The notes beneath the pieces were generated by a model. It was not told where the DNA came from, did not search any database, and was given only the letters and a program-made list of their open reading frames with translations. Position numbers and translations under genes: made by a program. Of a stretch of DNA of 64,000 nt, positions 21,706 through 34,098 are shown piece after piece. This DNA comes from Zanthoxylum bungeanum (taxonomy: Eukaryota; Streptophyta; Magnoliopsida; Sapindales; Rutaceae), in assembly GCA_019454045.1 (NCBI GenBank), contig SKCR01020747.1:62001-126000 (forward strand), written 5' to 3'. How positions within the stretch are numbered: position 1 is the stretch's first letter; each line of letters begins with the position of its first letter.

Positions 21706-22035
21706 ATTTCTGAACAAATCAGGGATTGAGGACTTCTGCGTTCACTCCTAGTGGCCCCCTATGTGCTTTTTCTCATTTACCCCGAGTGGCCACCACATAA
21801 TAAGCATGGGACACTCATGGAATTTGATCGTGTGTCCCCGGTATGCCAGTTCGCCTGTCGTTCTATGAAGACTATCTTAGCCGTGAATCTGAAGATCCAG
21901 CAGGTCGAACTACTGCCACAACTTCTTTAGGATGAGCTTGTTCATTCGCAAAGGTGGCGTGTAGATTCTGCCGACTCCAAGTGTTATATTTCATTCTGTG
22001 GCTTAGTTCTAATTAGTGACTTCTGGTCACCTCTT

Positions 22036-22326
22036 TTACATTTCATTCTGCAGCTCAATGAGGAGAGCTACTTCTAATCTTACTCTTTGGGTGTTCCTTC
22101 TTCCGCCTTCGTCTCCCTCGTCATCTCTCTTTCCTCTGGCTCTCTCTTCCCTCATTCCACTCGGACCAGCTTCCATTTGTTCCTTATTTTTCTTCTCTAG
22201 TCTTTCCAACTTTTCCATCATAACCTGAAGAAAAGACAGGTTCGACTCTCTCTCCTTTTTTATTTTTTCCTCCATTTATTCTGTTGTCGTAGATTCTAAA
22301 GATCTACGGTTCCCATCTTCCGCCAT
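22036..22326 (-). pseudogene. Gag N-terminus of Tat-like element, truncated
   Basis: Minus-strand start MAEDGNRRSLESTTTE at 22326, 52 bases inside the right LTR. One TAA at about 22276 is followed in frame by MEEKIKKERESNLSFLQ, VMMEKLERLEKKNKEQ and an Arg/Glu-rich segment. The charged coiled-coil start and its position next to the LTR fit a gag beginning. Nothing of the rest of gag or pol follows, as the sequence changes to the end of the antisense gene. Moderate confidence. Confidence 0.5.
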
Positions 22327-22377
22327 TGTCTCAATATGTCTATTGCTTTTCATTCTTGTCCCCACATACGGTGTAAC

Positions 22378-23252
22378 TATTGACAGCTGATTTTTGTTCC
22401 AAGGAAAATGCAGAAACTTGCTCCTCGAACAATCTTCCTCCAATTGTGAACTTGATTGGTTTATTGGGAATCAAAAGAAAACTTAGCAGAAAAAGTAAAA
22501 ACACAGACGAAAATAGAGGATATAACATGGTTCGGTGCAATGGATCTAACCTACGTCCACGTGCACAAGGAAAAAAAGAGATTTTATAACGTGGTCGGGC
22601 TTGACCGACTTCTTTTTACATGTGGTCGAGTAGTGCCGAGCTAGTGTTATCTCACCGTTTCTTACAAATAGTGCTTGGAAATAAAATGGCTAACCCTTAC
22701 AAAAATGTTCTCAACCTCCTTATATACTAAGGAAAATTACACTATTTCATCAGCCTCATGACGTAAGCCAGGTGAGCCTATCTCTGCCGAAAGTAAAACA
22801 TGTCATCTGACATTTCATTAAATCACTTTGTTTTGGGTACTGCCACACGCAACAATTATTATGCCAACCTATATCCAATCGATCACTCGGTGGCGTGTGT
22901 CAGAGGAGAATCATCAAGTTGCCTCTGCCATATCTGAACTTTATGGAGAGAATGAATTCTCGTGCCATACTTGACTAACGCTATCCCGAGCTCATTCATC
23001 TGATCGGGCAACGGGGTAATCTTATCTCGCTCTACCGAGCTCCAGTAGCCAGGACGGACCCAATGCCCTCGGTCTTTGGTCCCAATATTGTCTTATTCCT
23101 CAGGTCGGTAGAATGTTGGAGACCTAGCCCGACCACCCTGCTAGATCAGGTATCTAGCAATATCCTCGAGCTATAGTGTTCTGAATGTGAAATTTCCTTC
23201 TTATCCTTCCCGAGCTCTTGACAATGCTTGGGCCCAAAAATCACCATCAACA
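22378..23252 (-). repeat. LTR of Tat-like element (5' in element orientation)
   Basis: 875-base partner of 15524-16423, ending CCATCAACA. Followed at once by the second ATAGC target copy. No coding potential. Confidence 0.85.
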
Positions 23253-23257
23253 ATAGC

Positions 23258-24254
23258 AATTCATGATTTTGAATATTGCACATTTTAAAATATAAATTTG
23301 AGGTTAGATTGTGGTGTTTACTTATAAAACGTGCTAACGTCCACACTGGACACATACAATCTTTTCATATATCACATTAAAGTTTAGTATTTTTACATTC
23401 AGGCCATACTTAAATTAAATAAATAGGTTTATCATTTCCCCTTTCATTTTACCTTTCTATTGCCGTCCATCGATCTGATTTTTGTAGTTGTTGTTCTGTG
23501 CTTAATAATTTGTTATTTCTATACGTTTAGAGCTCCTGCATAATCAGTTTATTCATTGACTTGGAACACAAATTTTGACTGATTATCTATGGAGACTTTC
23601 TTTACAAAACAATAAACTAAGTTACCTACTAACCCTTATTATGGACGTGCTTGAGTGGAAGCATTTGGTAGAAAGAAAAGCACTTTAAAAAGGTTTAAAA
23701 GGCCAGTCAAAGTGTTTAATATCATAGTGGGTGTGCTATCAGCAAACATGGATCGGTGATCAAATTTAGAAGTTGAAGTAGGGTTCGCATAGGACAAATT
23801 TTTTGTCATAAATCTTACATTTTAATCTTAAAATCTAGATTTTGATCGAGATTCGAGATTTTAAATTATTTACTTACGGATTCTAGAAATTTTTTTTCCT
23901 AATTCAAAAAATTCATTGAGATTTAGAATAATTTTTTATCTTAAATCATAATCATTGTGAGACATGATATCCTGATTGTCATTCCGACACAAGGTTTGTT
24001 AAATTGGTTTAAAGTAGAGATGAGATCTTTTACTTCTTAAGACGACAAGAAAAGATATGCTACAATTGTCCAATACATATACCAAACATGCAAGAGCTCT
24101 GCCTTAACTGTTCTCGGCCGACGTAGAAAGACAGACCAAGTCAAAGTTTGAACATAATAGAGTTGATCAATATATAAATCCATATACTTACTAACACAAG
24201 AATAAAACGTGCAAGTCCTGGTTGGACCAGCATTCTAATAATTAAACATGAATT
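23258..24254. other. Unassigned AT-rich DNA, no gene seen
   Basis: About 1 kb with no plausible gene, LTR edge or repeat that I can support. Small ORFs (for example on the minus strand near 24141-24341) have no recognisable content. Confidence 0.4.
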
Positions 24255-24790
24255 TTGATGTACATGAGATGCACAAATTATTTTGGTTGTGATTGGATTA
24301 CACCTAATCTTGTATTGATAAATTAAGACCAAAATAATCAAAATATAAAGTTTTTGGGGCTCACGGCAATATGTTAAAAATCTGGAAAAATTTTATGGGT
24401 TGCATAAAATTATTTTGGTAGTGATTGGATATCACTTAATCTTATATTTGACAAATTACGATCAAAATGATTAAAATGTAAACTGTTGGGACCCCACGAC
24501 AATTGTGTTAAATTCTGGAAAAAAAATTTGGGTTGCTTTTTAATGTATATATGATGTATAAATTATTTTGGTTGAACAAGTTAGGACCAAAATGATCAAA
24601 AAGTAAAAGATTTGGGCCTTTTGGTAATTACTGAAAAATCTGGAAAATTTTCAAAATTCTTTTTTTCATGTATATTTGATATACAAATCATTTTGGTTGT
24701 GATTTGAAATCACTTAAGTTTGTTTTGAACAACTTACGACTAAAATGATTAAAATTGAAAGTTTAAGGGCTTTACGGTAATTTACTGAAA
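24255..24790 (+). repeat. Degenerate tandem repeat, four ~130-base units
   Basis: Four diverged units begin near 24258, 24406, 24545 and 24670. Each contains AAATTATTTTGGTT or a variant, then a TTAGGACCAAAATGATCAAAA-like block and a TCTGGAAAAATTTT-like block. AT-rich and non-coding. It may belong to the leader of the SIRE-like remnant that follows. Confidence 0.75.
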
Positions 24791-24989
24791 TTATGATTTC
24801 TGGGTTAACATTTTGTTTTTAATTATTAAGTGATTAAAATAAATTAGTTTATTTTAATTACCCAAGAAAAATTAAAGAAATTGGAAAATTCGATTTTCCC
24901 ACTTTTCGCTGCGTAACCCGGGAAATACGTACGATAATCTCCTGGAGGAAAACAATGAGAAAAGGATACATAATATCCTTGAATATTTT

Positions 24990-25590
24990 GAATTGTTTGA
25001 TACCTTCAATGAATTGCATGAATTGTATGACTTGCTTAGAAAGAAGCATAAATTGATCAAAAATGATCATTCATCATTATTATATGATCACGCATCAAAT
25101 GTTGAGAAAAATAAAATGCATGAAAAAGAAATCGCATGCTTAAAAGATGAAAAGTTAAAACTTGAAAAGAGCATGTCTAACATATCATCTAGCCCATCTA
25201 CTACATGTGATTGCAAATCTATAATGAATGAAAATGTTGTTTTGAATAAAAAGATTGTAGATTTGCATAACATTGTTACAAAATTTACTTTATGAGAGAA
25301 ATTTAAATATGTTGATTGGATCCCAAAGATGTGCTTTTAAAAGAGAAGAATGAGGATATTGGCCACACATTAAAAAGGAATTCTTGAAGAAATATTTTGT
25401 AAAGGCATCCATTTCCCATACGCATGTCACTATTGATGAAAATATCACATGTTATGCATGCAATATGAAAGGACACAAAATATTTGATTGCATGAACAAA
25501 AATATAAAAATAAATGATTGGGTTCCCCAATGAACCAAGACTAACCCCCGTGGACCAAAAAAAATTTGGGTACCAAAATGTACCTAAATG
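24990..25590 (+). pseudogene. SIRE-like copia gag remnant
   Basis: A coiled-coil region (ELHELYDLLRKKHKLIKND, then KDEKLKLEKSMSNIS; 24993-25295) precedes an intact zinc knuckle CYACNMKGHKIFDC near 25450. Then come DWVPQ with a stop and KKIWVPKC. This is the typical C-terminal gag of SIRE/Maximus copia elements. After about 25600 the protease-integrase-RT-RNase H part is missing or unrecognisable up to the polypurine tract at 26438. Frameshifts near 25296 and 25380. Confidence 0.75.
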
Positions 25591-25599
25591 ATTTTGTAG

Positions 25600-26437
25600 G
25601 GGAAGTTTTGAGAATGACCAACAAATAGAAATGCGAAATGATCCCAAAGACTTGACAAAAATAAGGAAATAGCTCAAAAAGAGAAAATGTCAAATGAAAT
25701 TCTAAAAAGTGAATGAATTTGATGATTGGTAGATTCGTCCCTAAGTGACAACGATAATAGGTAAAATCTATGTTTACAGAAATAATGGTACTGTTTCCTC
25801 CAACTTATATATGCATGCTTATTTCAATTGATATGAATTAGACTTTATTGTGGAGCATTCTAGTAATTAGGCACTTTGAATTTAATTTGGTATCATCATA
25901 TGCTCAATCATATTACTAATCTCATTTGGTATCAATTGGTATCACCTATGACTTATTGATTTAAATGATATATGTGATCCTTTTGAATTTTTAGTATTGA
26001 ATATGCCTTGTCATTGATCTTTATTGGTTGAAAATGAAACGCATGGATATTATCTTAATTTGAATGAGTGATCTATGTATGAATTTCATATTGTATGGCA
26101 AAATGGGAAAATTGTATATATATGCTAAATGTGCATGTTTATGAACTTTTATATGTTTTGTGCATATATTATTTAGTATCTCATTTAGAGCTTAATTTGT
26201 ACATTTCCATCATTTTGGATAATGCCAAATGGGGTGGAGGGGGGATCATTAGAATGAAATTGAAACTTATGTTTCATTCACCCTTGTATCAATGGAGAGC
26301 AAATTTGTACTAATGTGTTTGTCTCAGTTTTATACAACTATATTGAAGACAAGCACATGTTGAGGGTGAGATAATATTGAAGAGGAGCCAATATTGAGAG
26401 GGAGCCATAATTGTCAACAAATTTGGAAGGTTTCCAT
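25600..26437 (+). other. Decayed SIRE-like interior, no gene
   Basis: Between the gag remnant and the polypurine tract no pol domain can be read. Only scattered short frames remain; the largest, at 26095-26313, has no recognisable content. I regard it as heavily deleted element interior. Confidence 0.45.
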
Positions 26438-27892
26438 CATCAAAAAGGGGGAGACTGTTAGCGACATATTAGCAAGATAGATTTTGATGCAACGCAAAAG
26501 ACTTCGACGCGCATTAACGAATATTATAAAAATATGTCAAAGCATATTGGTGGTGAAAAGTAATGAATGTGAAGATTAGTGATTATTGAATAATAATTTT
26601 GTGCGGTCTTAGCATTGGGTTGTCTTTGTAAAATGAATTAATAATTTAAGTCTCTAAGCTCATAGGACATATGCACACTCAATTAGATGAATTACGATCA
26701 AGTGTAAAATATTTTCAAATTTCGAATCCTGTATTTTTTGCACTATGACTGGTATACCAGTCTCCTACACCGGCATACCGGTGATCCTGCTCTGTCGTGG
26801 AAAGATTGCATGCTTTCTAAAACCGGCCTACTCCATATCGGTCTCTCATACCGATCAGCTGAAGTTTGCATAACCACTAGAACTAGAACGATCCTTACCG
26901 ATCCTCTTATCTGTAAGTCAGCTGACATACTGGCCTCCATATCGATCTATAATCAGGTACTACGCTTTAATTTTCAACTTTAATATAGCCATTATGCTTT
27001 GGCATACCGGCCTCTAAGACCAACATACCGCTATCAGACAAATAGCAGAGAAGGTGTTTCACATTCTCTATAAAATTGAGCCCCAAATTCATTTTTGCCA
27101 ACTTTTTCAACCTTCATATAATTTTCTCTAAGGCAAAAATATAAAGTTTTACAAAACCTTCATCATCATATAGACTCTCATACTGAAGCTTATTACATAC
27201 ACCTTCATAACATTTAGAAAGCTTAGATTTTTTGTGTTAGTAACTCACACTTTAATCTTTTTATCTCTTATAAGTGCCCAAGTTATACTTTAAACTTCCA
27301 TATTCAAACACTTGTAATTGGGAAGTCCCTTGTTGAATGTTTATACTCAAAAGGGTAATTTGTGTAAAGGTTATGAGTGAGTCTATAAACAAAACTCATT
27401 ATAAAGGTTTAAGAGTGAGCCATTGGAAAACTCTTGTGTAAAGATTTAGAGTGAACCTAAGGGACAAAAATCTTGGTTGCGAGTAAGCCATGGAGAACTT
27501 GGTGTAAGTTGTAGATTCAACTTAGTGGAAATCTTCAAACATGGCTTAAAGGAATAGACGTAGGCAAAAAATTGACCGAACCACTATAAACCACCGATGT
27601 CAATTTCTCTAACTCTATTTTTTTTATCGCTAGCTTTATATTATCTTTCTATTTTAATTAGCATAGCTTGTCATTGAAAAATTGACAAATAAGCTTAATT
27701 GGTAAAGTTACTAACTTAGTAGTGTAAAATCGGGGAGAATTTATATTTCTGTAAATTTAGATTATCACTCAATTCAACTCCCCTCTTGGGTATAGAGGTT
27801 GTTTATTTGTGTGTGTTTGTAGGTAATTTCAGGAGCTATATATTTTTAAACCCTGTATAGAGTCCTCAAAAATTAGGGTCGTCCCTGTTACA
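26438..27892 (+). repeat. 3' LTR (and polypurine tract) of SIRE-like remnant
   Basis: ATCAAAAAGGGGGAGAC, ending at 26454, is the characteristic SIRE-type polypurine tract, and TGTTAGCGACAT begins the LTR at 26455. The LTR contains a series of CCGG/TACC-rich words around 26740-27040 (for example CACCGGCATACCGGTG), a TATA box TATAAAAT at 27069-27076, and ACTCCCCTCTTGGGT near its end. The right edge at about 27892 (CTGTTACA) is an estimate. The matching 5' LTR is not visible. Confidence 0.65.
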
Positions 27893-28451
27893 ACATAATC
27901 ACGTCATGTATCATACACCAATCAATTCCAACATTTGTCATTCTCAACGAAATGGTAAAATCAGATGATTTAGCAAAAAGAAAAAGAAAACATAGAAAGA
28001 AGAATATAACACATTTTATACCTATGCAGCCATTAACATAACAACCATCATGGTTGTCAAAGATGTAGTTCATACAGAGTTGGATGCCACTGCGTCTAAT
28101 GAAAGGTCATATCGATCGATCTTCATCACGCATGTACCTCTCCAAGAAGCGTCAAATGCACGAAAAATATAGATGAAAAAAACCTTATCCAAATTGACTG
28201 ACTCGATCAAAATTTTACCCATCCAACCCGAAATCAAGTTAAAAACAGTTCCAAAAATCCTAATCCATTTTCTAAAAACTGAAAACCACAACCGAACTTT
28301 GAACTTTTGATGAAACAACGCTCGCTGGAGTGGGAGAAGCTCTACATTGGACTAGAAATACAACAATTCTTACCTCTTTTAACAAAAGAGCCTACACAAC
28401 AATTACCACACCAACTTTAAAAGAAAAATGAAAGGAAGCTGCGTCATCTTC
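27893..28451. other. Unassigned DNA, no gene seen
   Basis: About 560 bases between the SIRE-like LTR and the Tork-like element. It ends in the target site TCTTC of the latter and its continuation is at 33453, so it was probably contiguous with the 3' flank of the kinase gene. A minus-strand frame at 28070-28318 has no recognisable content. Confidence 0.45.
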
Positions 28452-28765
28452 TGTAATGAATCCAATATGCAGAAACGTCCATCTAAACTTTCGGTGAAAG
28501 ATAACATGAAACTTCCTGCAAGTTGGCCAAGTTAGCCAGCAAAGATTAAGTTGGCAAAAATATGTGACACTGTTCACACATTTTCTGCCCTATAAATAGA
28601 GAGCTTTCCAGTATGTAAATGCATCCCAAAGAGTGTATAGAGAGTATTGTAGTGAGGTTTTCATATTTGTAAGTTTAAACACTTACTTGTAATATATTCT
28701 TATAGTAATAGAAAGTGATTCGATTTTTCCTCAAAACACTCAAGAGTGATCAGTGAATCACAACA
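28452..28765 (+). repeat. 5' LTR of Tork-like copia
   Basis: 314 bases, from TGTAATGAATCC to GAATCACAACA, with a TATA box TATAAATA at 28591-28598. Closely matches 33147-33452, with a few differences and one short deletion in the right copy. Confidence 0.93.
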
Positions 28766-28982
28766 AGTGGTATCATGAGTTTTGGTTCTTTCCTTGGGGT
28801 TGTAAAACCGAAAAATAGAGCACGGAAAATCTATTACGACAAAAGTTGTAAAAAATCTAATTTGAGGGTACCATCAGCGAATACACTTTGAGACGAGCTC
28901 GGTGGAATTTTTTGGAGATCAAACGGAGCCCCAGAGTCGCCGCACGCGCTGGCGAGTAGAGTCTAGTCGCAGCACGCGCCAC

Positions 28983-29164
28983 ACGTGCTGTTGCAAGGTT
29001 GAAGATGAGACACGTGGCACCACATCAACGGTCCAGTCAGCGCCACGCAATGTGACATGTCAGCACTGCTGTCACGTCAACAAGACACGTTAGCTTGCCA
29101 CGTCATCCGACACGTGGCATCCACGTCAGCAAGCTGGCCCACTTTACCACGTCAACTGCCACGT
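28983..29164 (+). promoter_or_regulatory. Cluster of nine ACGT-core boxes in copia leader
   Basis: Nine ACGT cores occur within about 180 bases, many as CCACGTCA or CACGTGGC, the consensus of plant bZIP sites (C-box, G-box/ABRE). They lie between the primer binding site and the gag start of the Tork-like element, in an unusually GC-rich patch. They could be an internal enhancer or only a low-complexity expansion; binding is inferred. Confidence 0.55.
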
Positions 29165-29410
29165 CAGTAGTCCGGTCCCATTTTTCCAAGTCAGCAGCCT
29201 GGTAAATTTTATTTAGCCTCTGAAATATTTGAAATTTATAATTTTACCCCAGAAGTTTTAGGAATTTATAAATCAGCCCTTGTGTCGAATTTAGACCAAT
29301 GAAGTGTCTATTCCATCATTTTCAACCATTTCGGACGCAACGGTGACCTCCAATTTGTGAAATTCAGCCCCAATTTTAACTTATTTTCATTTTAAATACT
29401 AAAACTTAAA

Positions 29411-32400
29411 ATGGAAATGGAAGATTCTCTTTCTAGTGTAATGATCAAGCTAACAGCAACTAATTACTCCCTCTGAAGACCTCAAATGATTATTTATATT
29501 GTAAAGATTATTTGATGTTATCGAGGTGAAGGGAGTGAGACTAGAATCTGTTAAAGAGTATAAATTTAACAAACTCAAAAACAGAACTCTAGGTCAGATT
29601 AGACAGTGGATTGGTCATAGTGTCTTCCACTATGTAGCACAGGATACAGATGGTTATGAAATGTGGATAAAGATGGAAGACGTGTTCCTAGCCAAAACAG
29701 CTCGGAATAAAGCGTTAATCCTGAGGCGTTTGGTGAAACTGAAGCTATGGAGTGGAACTTTTGTTACAGAACACACCAACGAGTTCCAAAGCCTGGTGAA
29801 CCAATTGTCTACAGTAGACATGCAACTTGCAAACGAAGTTCAAGCCCTCTTGCTGCTTAATTCTCTTCCTGATAGCTGAGAGACAGTGGTAGTTACTCTT
29901 AGCAACTCAGCTCCAGGAGACAAACTTACCATACCTATGGTAAAAAAAGCCTTGTCAAATAAAGAAGCCAGAAGAAAAGATATGGGCTCAGATCAAATAG
30001 AAGCCCTTGTCTCAGAGCAACAAGGAAGACAACAGGAGAAAAATCAAGGTGGGAGGAGAGGCAGAAGCAAAAAAAAAAAGGCAAATCCAAGGACGGGAAA
30101 AGACATACAAGTGCTTCCATTGTGACTTAGAAGGCCACTTAAAGAAGAATTATCGGAAACTGCAATGGGAGCAGGGACAAGGCAATAACCAGCTGAAGAA
30201 GAATGATGTGGAGACACTAGTAGTTACCACAGTAGATGTAGTTATATGCTCCGGCCAGGAAGAAGCATGCCTTCAAACCGCAACTCAGGATGTCGAGTGG
30301 GTGGTAGATATTGCAGCATCCTACCATGTCACTCTTCACAGGGATTTCTTTACAACATTCAAAATAAGAGACTTTGAAGCAGTGAAGATGAGGAATACAA
30401 GTTCTTCTAATATAGTGAGAATTGGTGAAATACAGTTGCGGAAAAATACAGGGTATACGATAACCCTGAAAGAGGTAAGACATGTTCCAGAACTTCGGCT
30501 CAACTTACTCTCGGGGGTAGCCCTTGACAAACAGGGTTATGCTAACCACTTCAGCAATGGCACTCAGAGAATGATCAAAGGTGCCATGGTCATCGCCCGA
30601 GGACATATTTGTGGAACTCTATACAAGACTCATGTGAAGATATATGCAGAAAACCTAAATGTAGCTGAACCGGAGGCTTCTCAGAATTTGTGGCACCAGA
30701 GACTCGGTCACATGAGTGAAAGGGTTGTCTACCTTGACAAAGAAGGATCTAATCTATGTCTCTAAAAATACTGCGCTGGATCCTTGCAATCACTGTCTAT
30801 TCGATAAGTAACATAGAGTCTCTTTCGATTTTATTTCTACAAGAAAATCAAAGTTACTCAGTCTGGTGTACTCTGATATTTGTGGCCCTTGGAGGTAAAT
30901 TCACTAGGCGGTAATAAATATTTTCTGACTTTTATGGACGATGCTTATCGGAAAGTATGGGTGTATTTTCTGAAATCAAAGGATCAGGTCTTGGACTATT
31001 TCAAACTGTTTCATGTCGTGGTCGAGTGTGAAACAGGGAAGAAACCAAAGTGCCTTCACACAGACAATGGAGGCGAATATACTTCCAGAGATTTTGATGC
31101 CTATTGTGGAAGCCACGACATTCGACACGAAATGACTGTTCCACGCACCCCACAATACAATGGTGTCGCTGAAAGGATGAACCGCACCATTATGGAGAAA
31201 GTCAAAAGCATGATCAGCATGGCTAAGCTGCCAAAGCCATTCTAGGGAGAAGCTGTTTGTGCCGCCTGCTACCTGATCAACAGATCACCATATGTACCGT
31301 TGAACTTTGAGATTCCGGAGAAAATGTGGTCTTATAAGAATCTCTCATATTCTCATATCAGAATATTCGGATGTTTAACTTTTGCACACGTATCCAAGGA
31401 GCTCAGGCAAAAGCTCGATGCAAGGACTACTCCATACATCTTCATAGGTTATGGAGACGAGAAATTTGGATACATGCTATGGGACCCGAAGGAAAGGAAT
31501 GTCATCAGAAGCAGAGATGTAGTGTTTCTCGAAGACCAGACAATAGAAGATATTGAAAAGCCCAAAATGTCTTCTAAATCCAGTGCCAACAAAGCTGATG
31601 CAAATTCAGACACAACCTCAGCACCAACACGAGTTGCCACAGATGATGATGGGGTGCAAGACATGCCAGAAGCAGAATCAGAGGAGGAATATGGTGTTGA
31701 GCAGAGTGAGCTGCAACCTGCTCCATCAGAGGCTACAAGATCATCCATAGATCCGAATGACAACAGACAGCCAGAAACTAGTGAACCTCCAGTACGAAGA
31801 TCTGAGCGAGGTCGGATTCCATCATCCAGATAATCAGGATTTGAATACATTCTGCTTACTGACGAGAGGGATCTAGAAACCTTCAACGAAACTGTATCTC
31901 ATAAAGACAAAGACAAATGGCTCATGTAATGGAATCTCTGCAGAAAAATAACACTTATGAGATAGTCAAGCTCCCACATGGAATGAAGACACTGAAGAAC
32001 AAATGGGTGTTCAAGCTCAAGAAAGATGGTAGCGGAAAAGTGGTGAAACACAAAGCTCGGCTTGTAGTCAAAGTATTCCTATAGAAAAAGAGAATTGACT
32101 TTGATGAGATATTTTCACCAGTGGTAAAAATGGCTTCAATCCGAGTCATCCTAGGATTGGTAGCCAGATTGAACTTGGAGCTTAAACAGATGGATGTCAA
32201 AAAAATATTTCTTCATGGTGATCTGAATGAATAAATCTACATAGAGCAGCGAGAAGGATTCAAGGTTTCAGGAAAAGAAAGCCTTGTTTACAAGCTAAAA
32301 AAGAGCTTGTACGGGCTCAAGCAAGCACCGAGGCAGTGGTACAAGAAGTTTGACTCATTCATGGTGGGTCAAGGCTACAAAAGAACTGCAGCAGATCAGT

Positions 32401-33130
32401 GTGTATACATCCAGAGGTTTCCAAATGGAAATTTCGTTGCTCTTCTACTATATATGGACGACATATTGATTGTCGGACGAGAAGCAGCGAAGATCAGCCA
32501 GCTGAATAAGGAACTCTCTAAATCTTTCGACATGAAATATTTAGGACCAGCTCACTAGATTTTGGGAATGGAGATTGTTCGTGACAGAGAGAACAAGAAG
32601 TTGTGGCTTTCACATGAGAGCTATATTGAATGGATAATCAGGAGATTCGATATACAGAAAGCCAAACCAATCAGCGTTCCGCTAGCGCACCATTTCAACC
32701 TGAGCAAGAGTTCGTGTCCCTCATCCAAGAAAGAGATAGAGGAGATGTCATCGATACCATATTCTTCAGCTGTTGGAAGCCTAATGTATGCAATGGTATG
32801 TACCAAGCCAGATATTGTACACGCAGTGGGTGTAGTGAGCCGTTTTCTCTCTAACCCTGGAAAGCAATACTGGGAGGCAGTCAAATGGATTCTTAGATAC
32901 CTTAATGGTACATTGAAGTTTCATCTGTGCTACGGGGGAGCTGATCTGATCTTGGAAGGCTATACAAATTCAGATATGGCAGGAGATCTTGATGGTAGGA
33001 AATCTACATCAGGTTTCATCTACACTTTTACATGAGGAGCTGTGTCATGGCAGTCAAGATTGCAAAGGTGTATTGCATTATCCACAACAGAAGCCGGGAT
33101 AACTATCAGATGATGAATGTTTCAGATGCA
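29411..33130 (+). pseudogene. Tork-like copia gag-pol, broken
   Basis: Gag starts MEMEDSLSSVMIKLTATNYSL at 29411, with a stop near 29475 and a frameshift before 29526. The UBN2-type gag runs to 30120. Zinc knuckle CFHCDLEGHLKKNY has lost its last Cys. The protease box reads WVVDIAASYH instead of the usual DT. LWHQRLGHMS precedes integrase (YFLTFMDDAYRKVW, CLHTDNGGEY, YNGVAERMNRT: D,D,E all present). The RT retains LKKSLYGLKQAPRQWY and the catalytic YMDDILIVG (about 32455). RNase H is represented by SDMAGDLDGRKSTSGFIY. Stops are visible at 29877, 31243, 31831, about 32081, 32232, 32556 and 33033, among other breaks. Non-functional. Confidence 0.93.
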
Positions 33131-33146
33131 GCTGAAGGGGGAGAAT

Positions 33147-33452
33147 TGTATTGAATCCAGCATGCAGAGACGTCCATCTAAACTTTCTGTGAAAGATAAC
33201 ATGAAGCTTCCTGCAAGTGGGCCAGCAAAGATTAAGTTGGCAAAAAAGTGTAACACTGTTCACACGTTTTCTGCCCTATAAATAGAGAGCTTTCTGGTAT
33301 GTAAATGCATCCCAAAGAATGTATAGAGAGTGTTGTAGTGAGATTTTTCATATTTGTAAGTTTAAACAATTACTTGTAATCTATTCTTATAGTAATAGAA
33401 AGTGATTCGGTTTTTCCTCAAAACACTCAAGAGTGATCAGTGAATCACAACA
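33147..33452 (+). repeat. 3' LTR of Tork-like copia
   Basis: 306-base partner of 28452-28765, starting TGTATTGAATCC and ending CACAACA, with the TATA box at 33277-33284. Followed by the second TCTTC. Confidence 0.93.
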
Positions 33453-34098
33453 TCTTCTACACCAAACCAAAAACCTACCCGTCTTGAAACTGAAGAAGAT
33501 ATTGGAAATGATAATTATGTTTTGATATATTTTCTATGATTTCTATTATTTTAGTTGATTGGATACTTAAAAAAAATTTAGCAATTTGGGCAGCGCCTTC
33601 GCCTTGCAATACAAAATCTTAATATCAATGGTATAATCATTGTGAACTCCAATTGAAAACTACTTTATAACAATCTATAATAATCTCATTATTGATACTA
33701 TATTTTTTATCCAGCATCATAGAATGACCATTGAGAGCATTAATAATTTAATAGTGAATCCTGGTAAGCAAATTAACAGCATCTTTATGTACAAATTAAC
33801 AGTATCTTTAGCAGGCAATACAAATTATAGTTTCTACAACCTTAAAATGAATCAATGGCTTTCCTGCAATTTTAAGGCACTTCAATCTCCTCCCATAACT
33901 AGATTGATAAATGCCTTGATAACAATTATCTCTATCTAAGAGTGTGGAGTATTGGGGTTGCCATGTTCAGTGCAAGTTTGCAACTCTCTCCAAGAATCAA
34001 TCATGGCCTTGCTGTGTGTATATGTTACCATCTTGTGTGCTTTGTTAAGCAAATAAGCGATCATAAAATTATTACCTAGTGGTCAGCAACTTTACTCA
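33453..34098 (-). other. 3' flank and probable 3' UTR of kinase gene
   Basis: The 646 bases between the Tork-like element and the kinase stop codon. No separate gene is visible; a plus-strand frame at 33724-33939 has no recognisable content. Part is expected to be the 3' UTR and terminator of the kinase, but no poly(A) site can be fixed by eye. Confidence 0.45.

Larger units (their letters stand above)
15524..23252 (-). mobile_element. Tat-like gypsy derivative with antisense gene
   Basis: Element bounded by LTRs 15524-16423 and 22378-23252 and by a perfect 5-base duplication ATAGC (15519-15523, 23253-23257). I place it on the minus strand for two reasons. A purine-rich run (minus-strand reading of about 16424-16450, ...GAGAAATATGGGACAGA) precedes the left LTR. 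A gag-like start also lies just inside the right LTR. The plus-strand coding region 17428-21700 is then antisense, as in Tat-lineage elements (Grande, Retand), which carry an antisense gene between integrase and the 3' LTR. Pol is entirely missing, so it is a deletion derivative that depended on other elements. A family A solo LTR lies within it. Confidence 0.75.
28452..33452 (+). mobile_element. Full-length Tork-like copia element
   Basis: 5.0 kb element with LTRs 28452-28765 and 33147-33452, flanked by a perfect 5-base duplication TCTTC (28447-28451, 33453-33457). Primer binding site TGGTATCATGAG is at 28768-28779; polypurine tract TGAAGGGGGAGAA precedes 33147. All domains are present in copia order (gag, protease, integrase, RT, RNase H) but with multiple stops. 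It lies about 650 bases downstream of the kinase stop codon, on the opposite strand. Confidence 0.95.

Noticed and set aside
16424..22377. Reading the Tat-like element as plus-strand, with the coding region as its gag
   Set aside because: No polypurine tract precedes the right LTR, and a purine-rich tract and a gag-like start fit the minus orientation better; the plus-strand gene has its own TATA box and introns.
26738..27040. Palindromic CCGG/TACC-rich words, considered as a satellite or regulatory array
   Set aside because: Irregular spacing and sequence, contained within the SIRE-like LTR; no clear repeat unit or covariation.
31449..31886. Minus-strand 145-codon Ser-rich frame
   Set aside because: Antisense shadow of the acidic linker between integrase and RT in the Tork-like copia.
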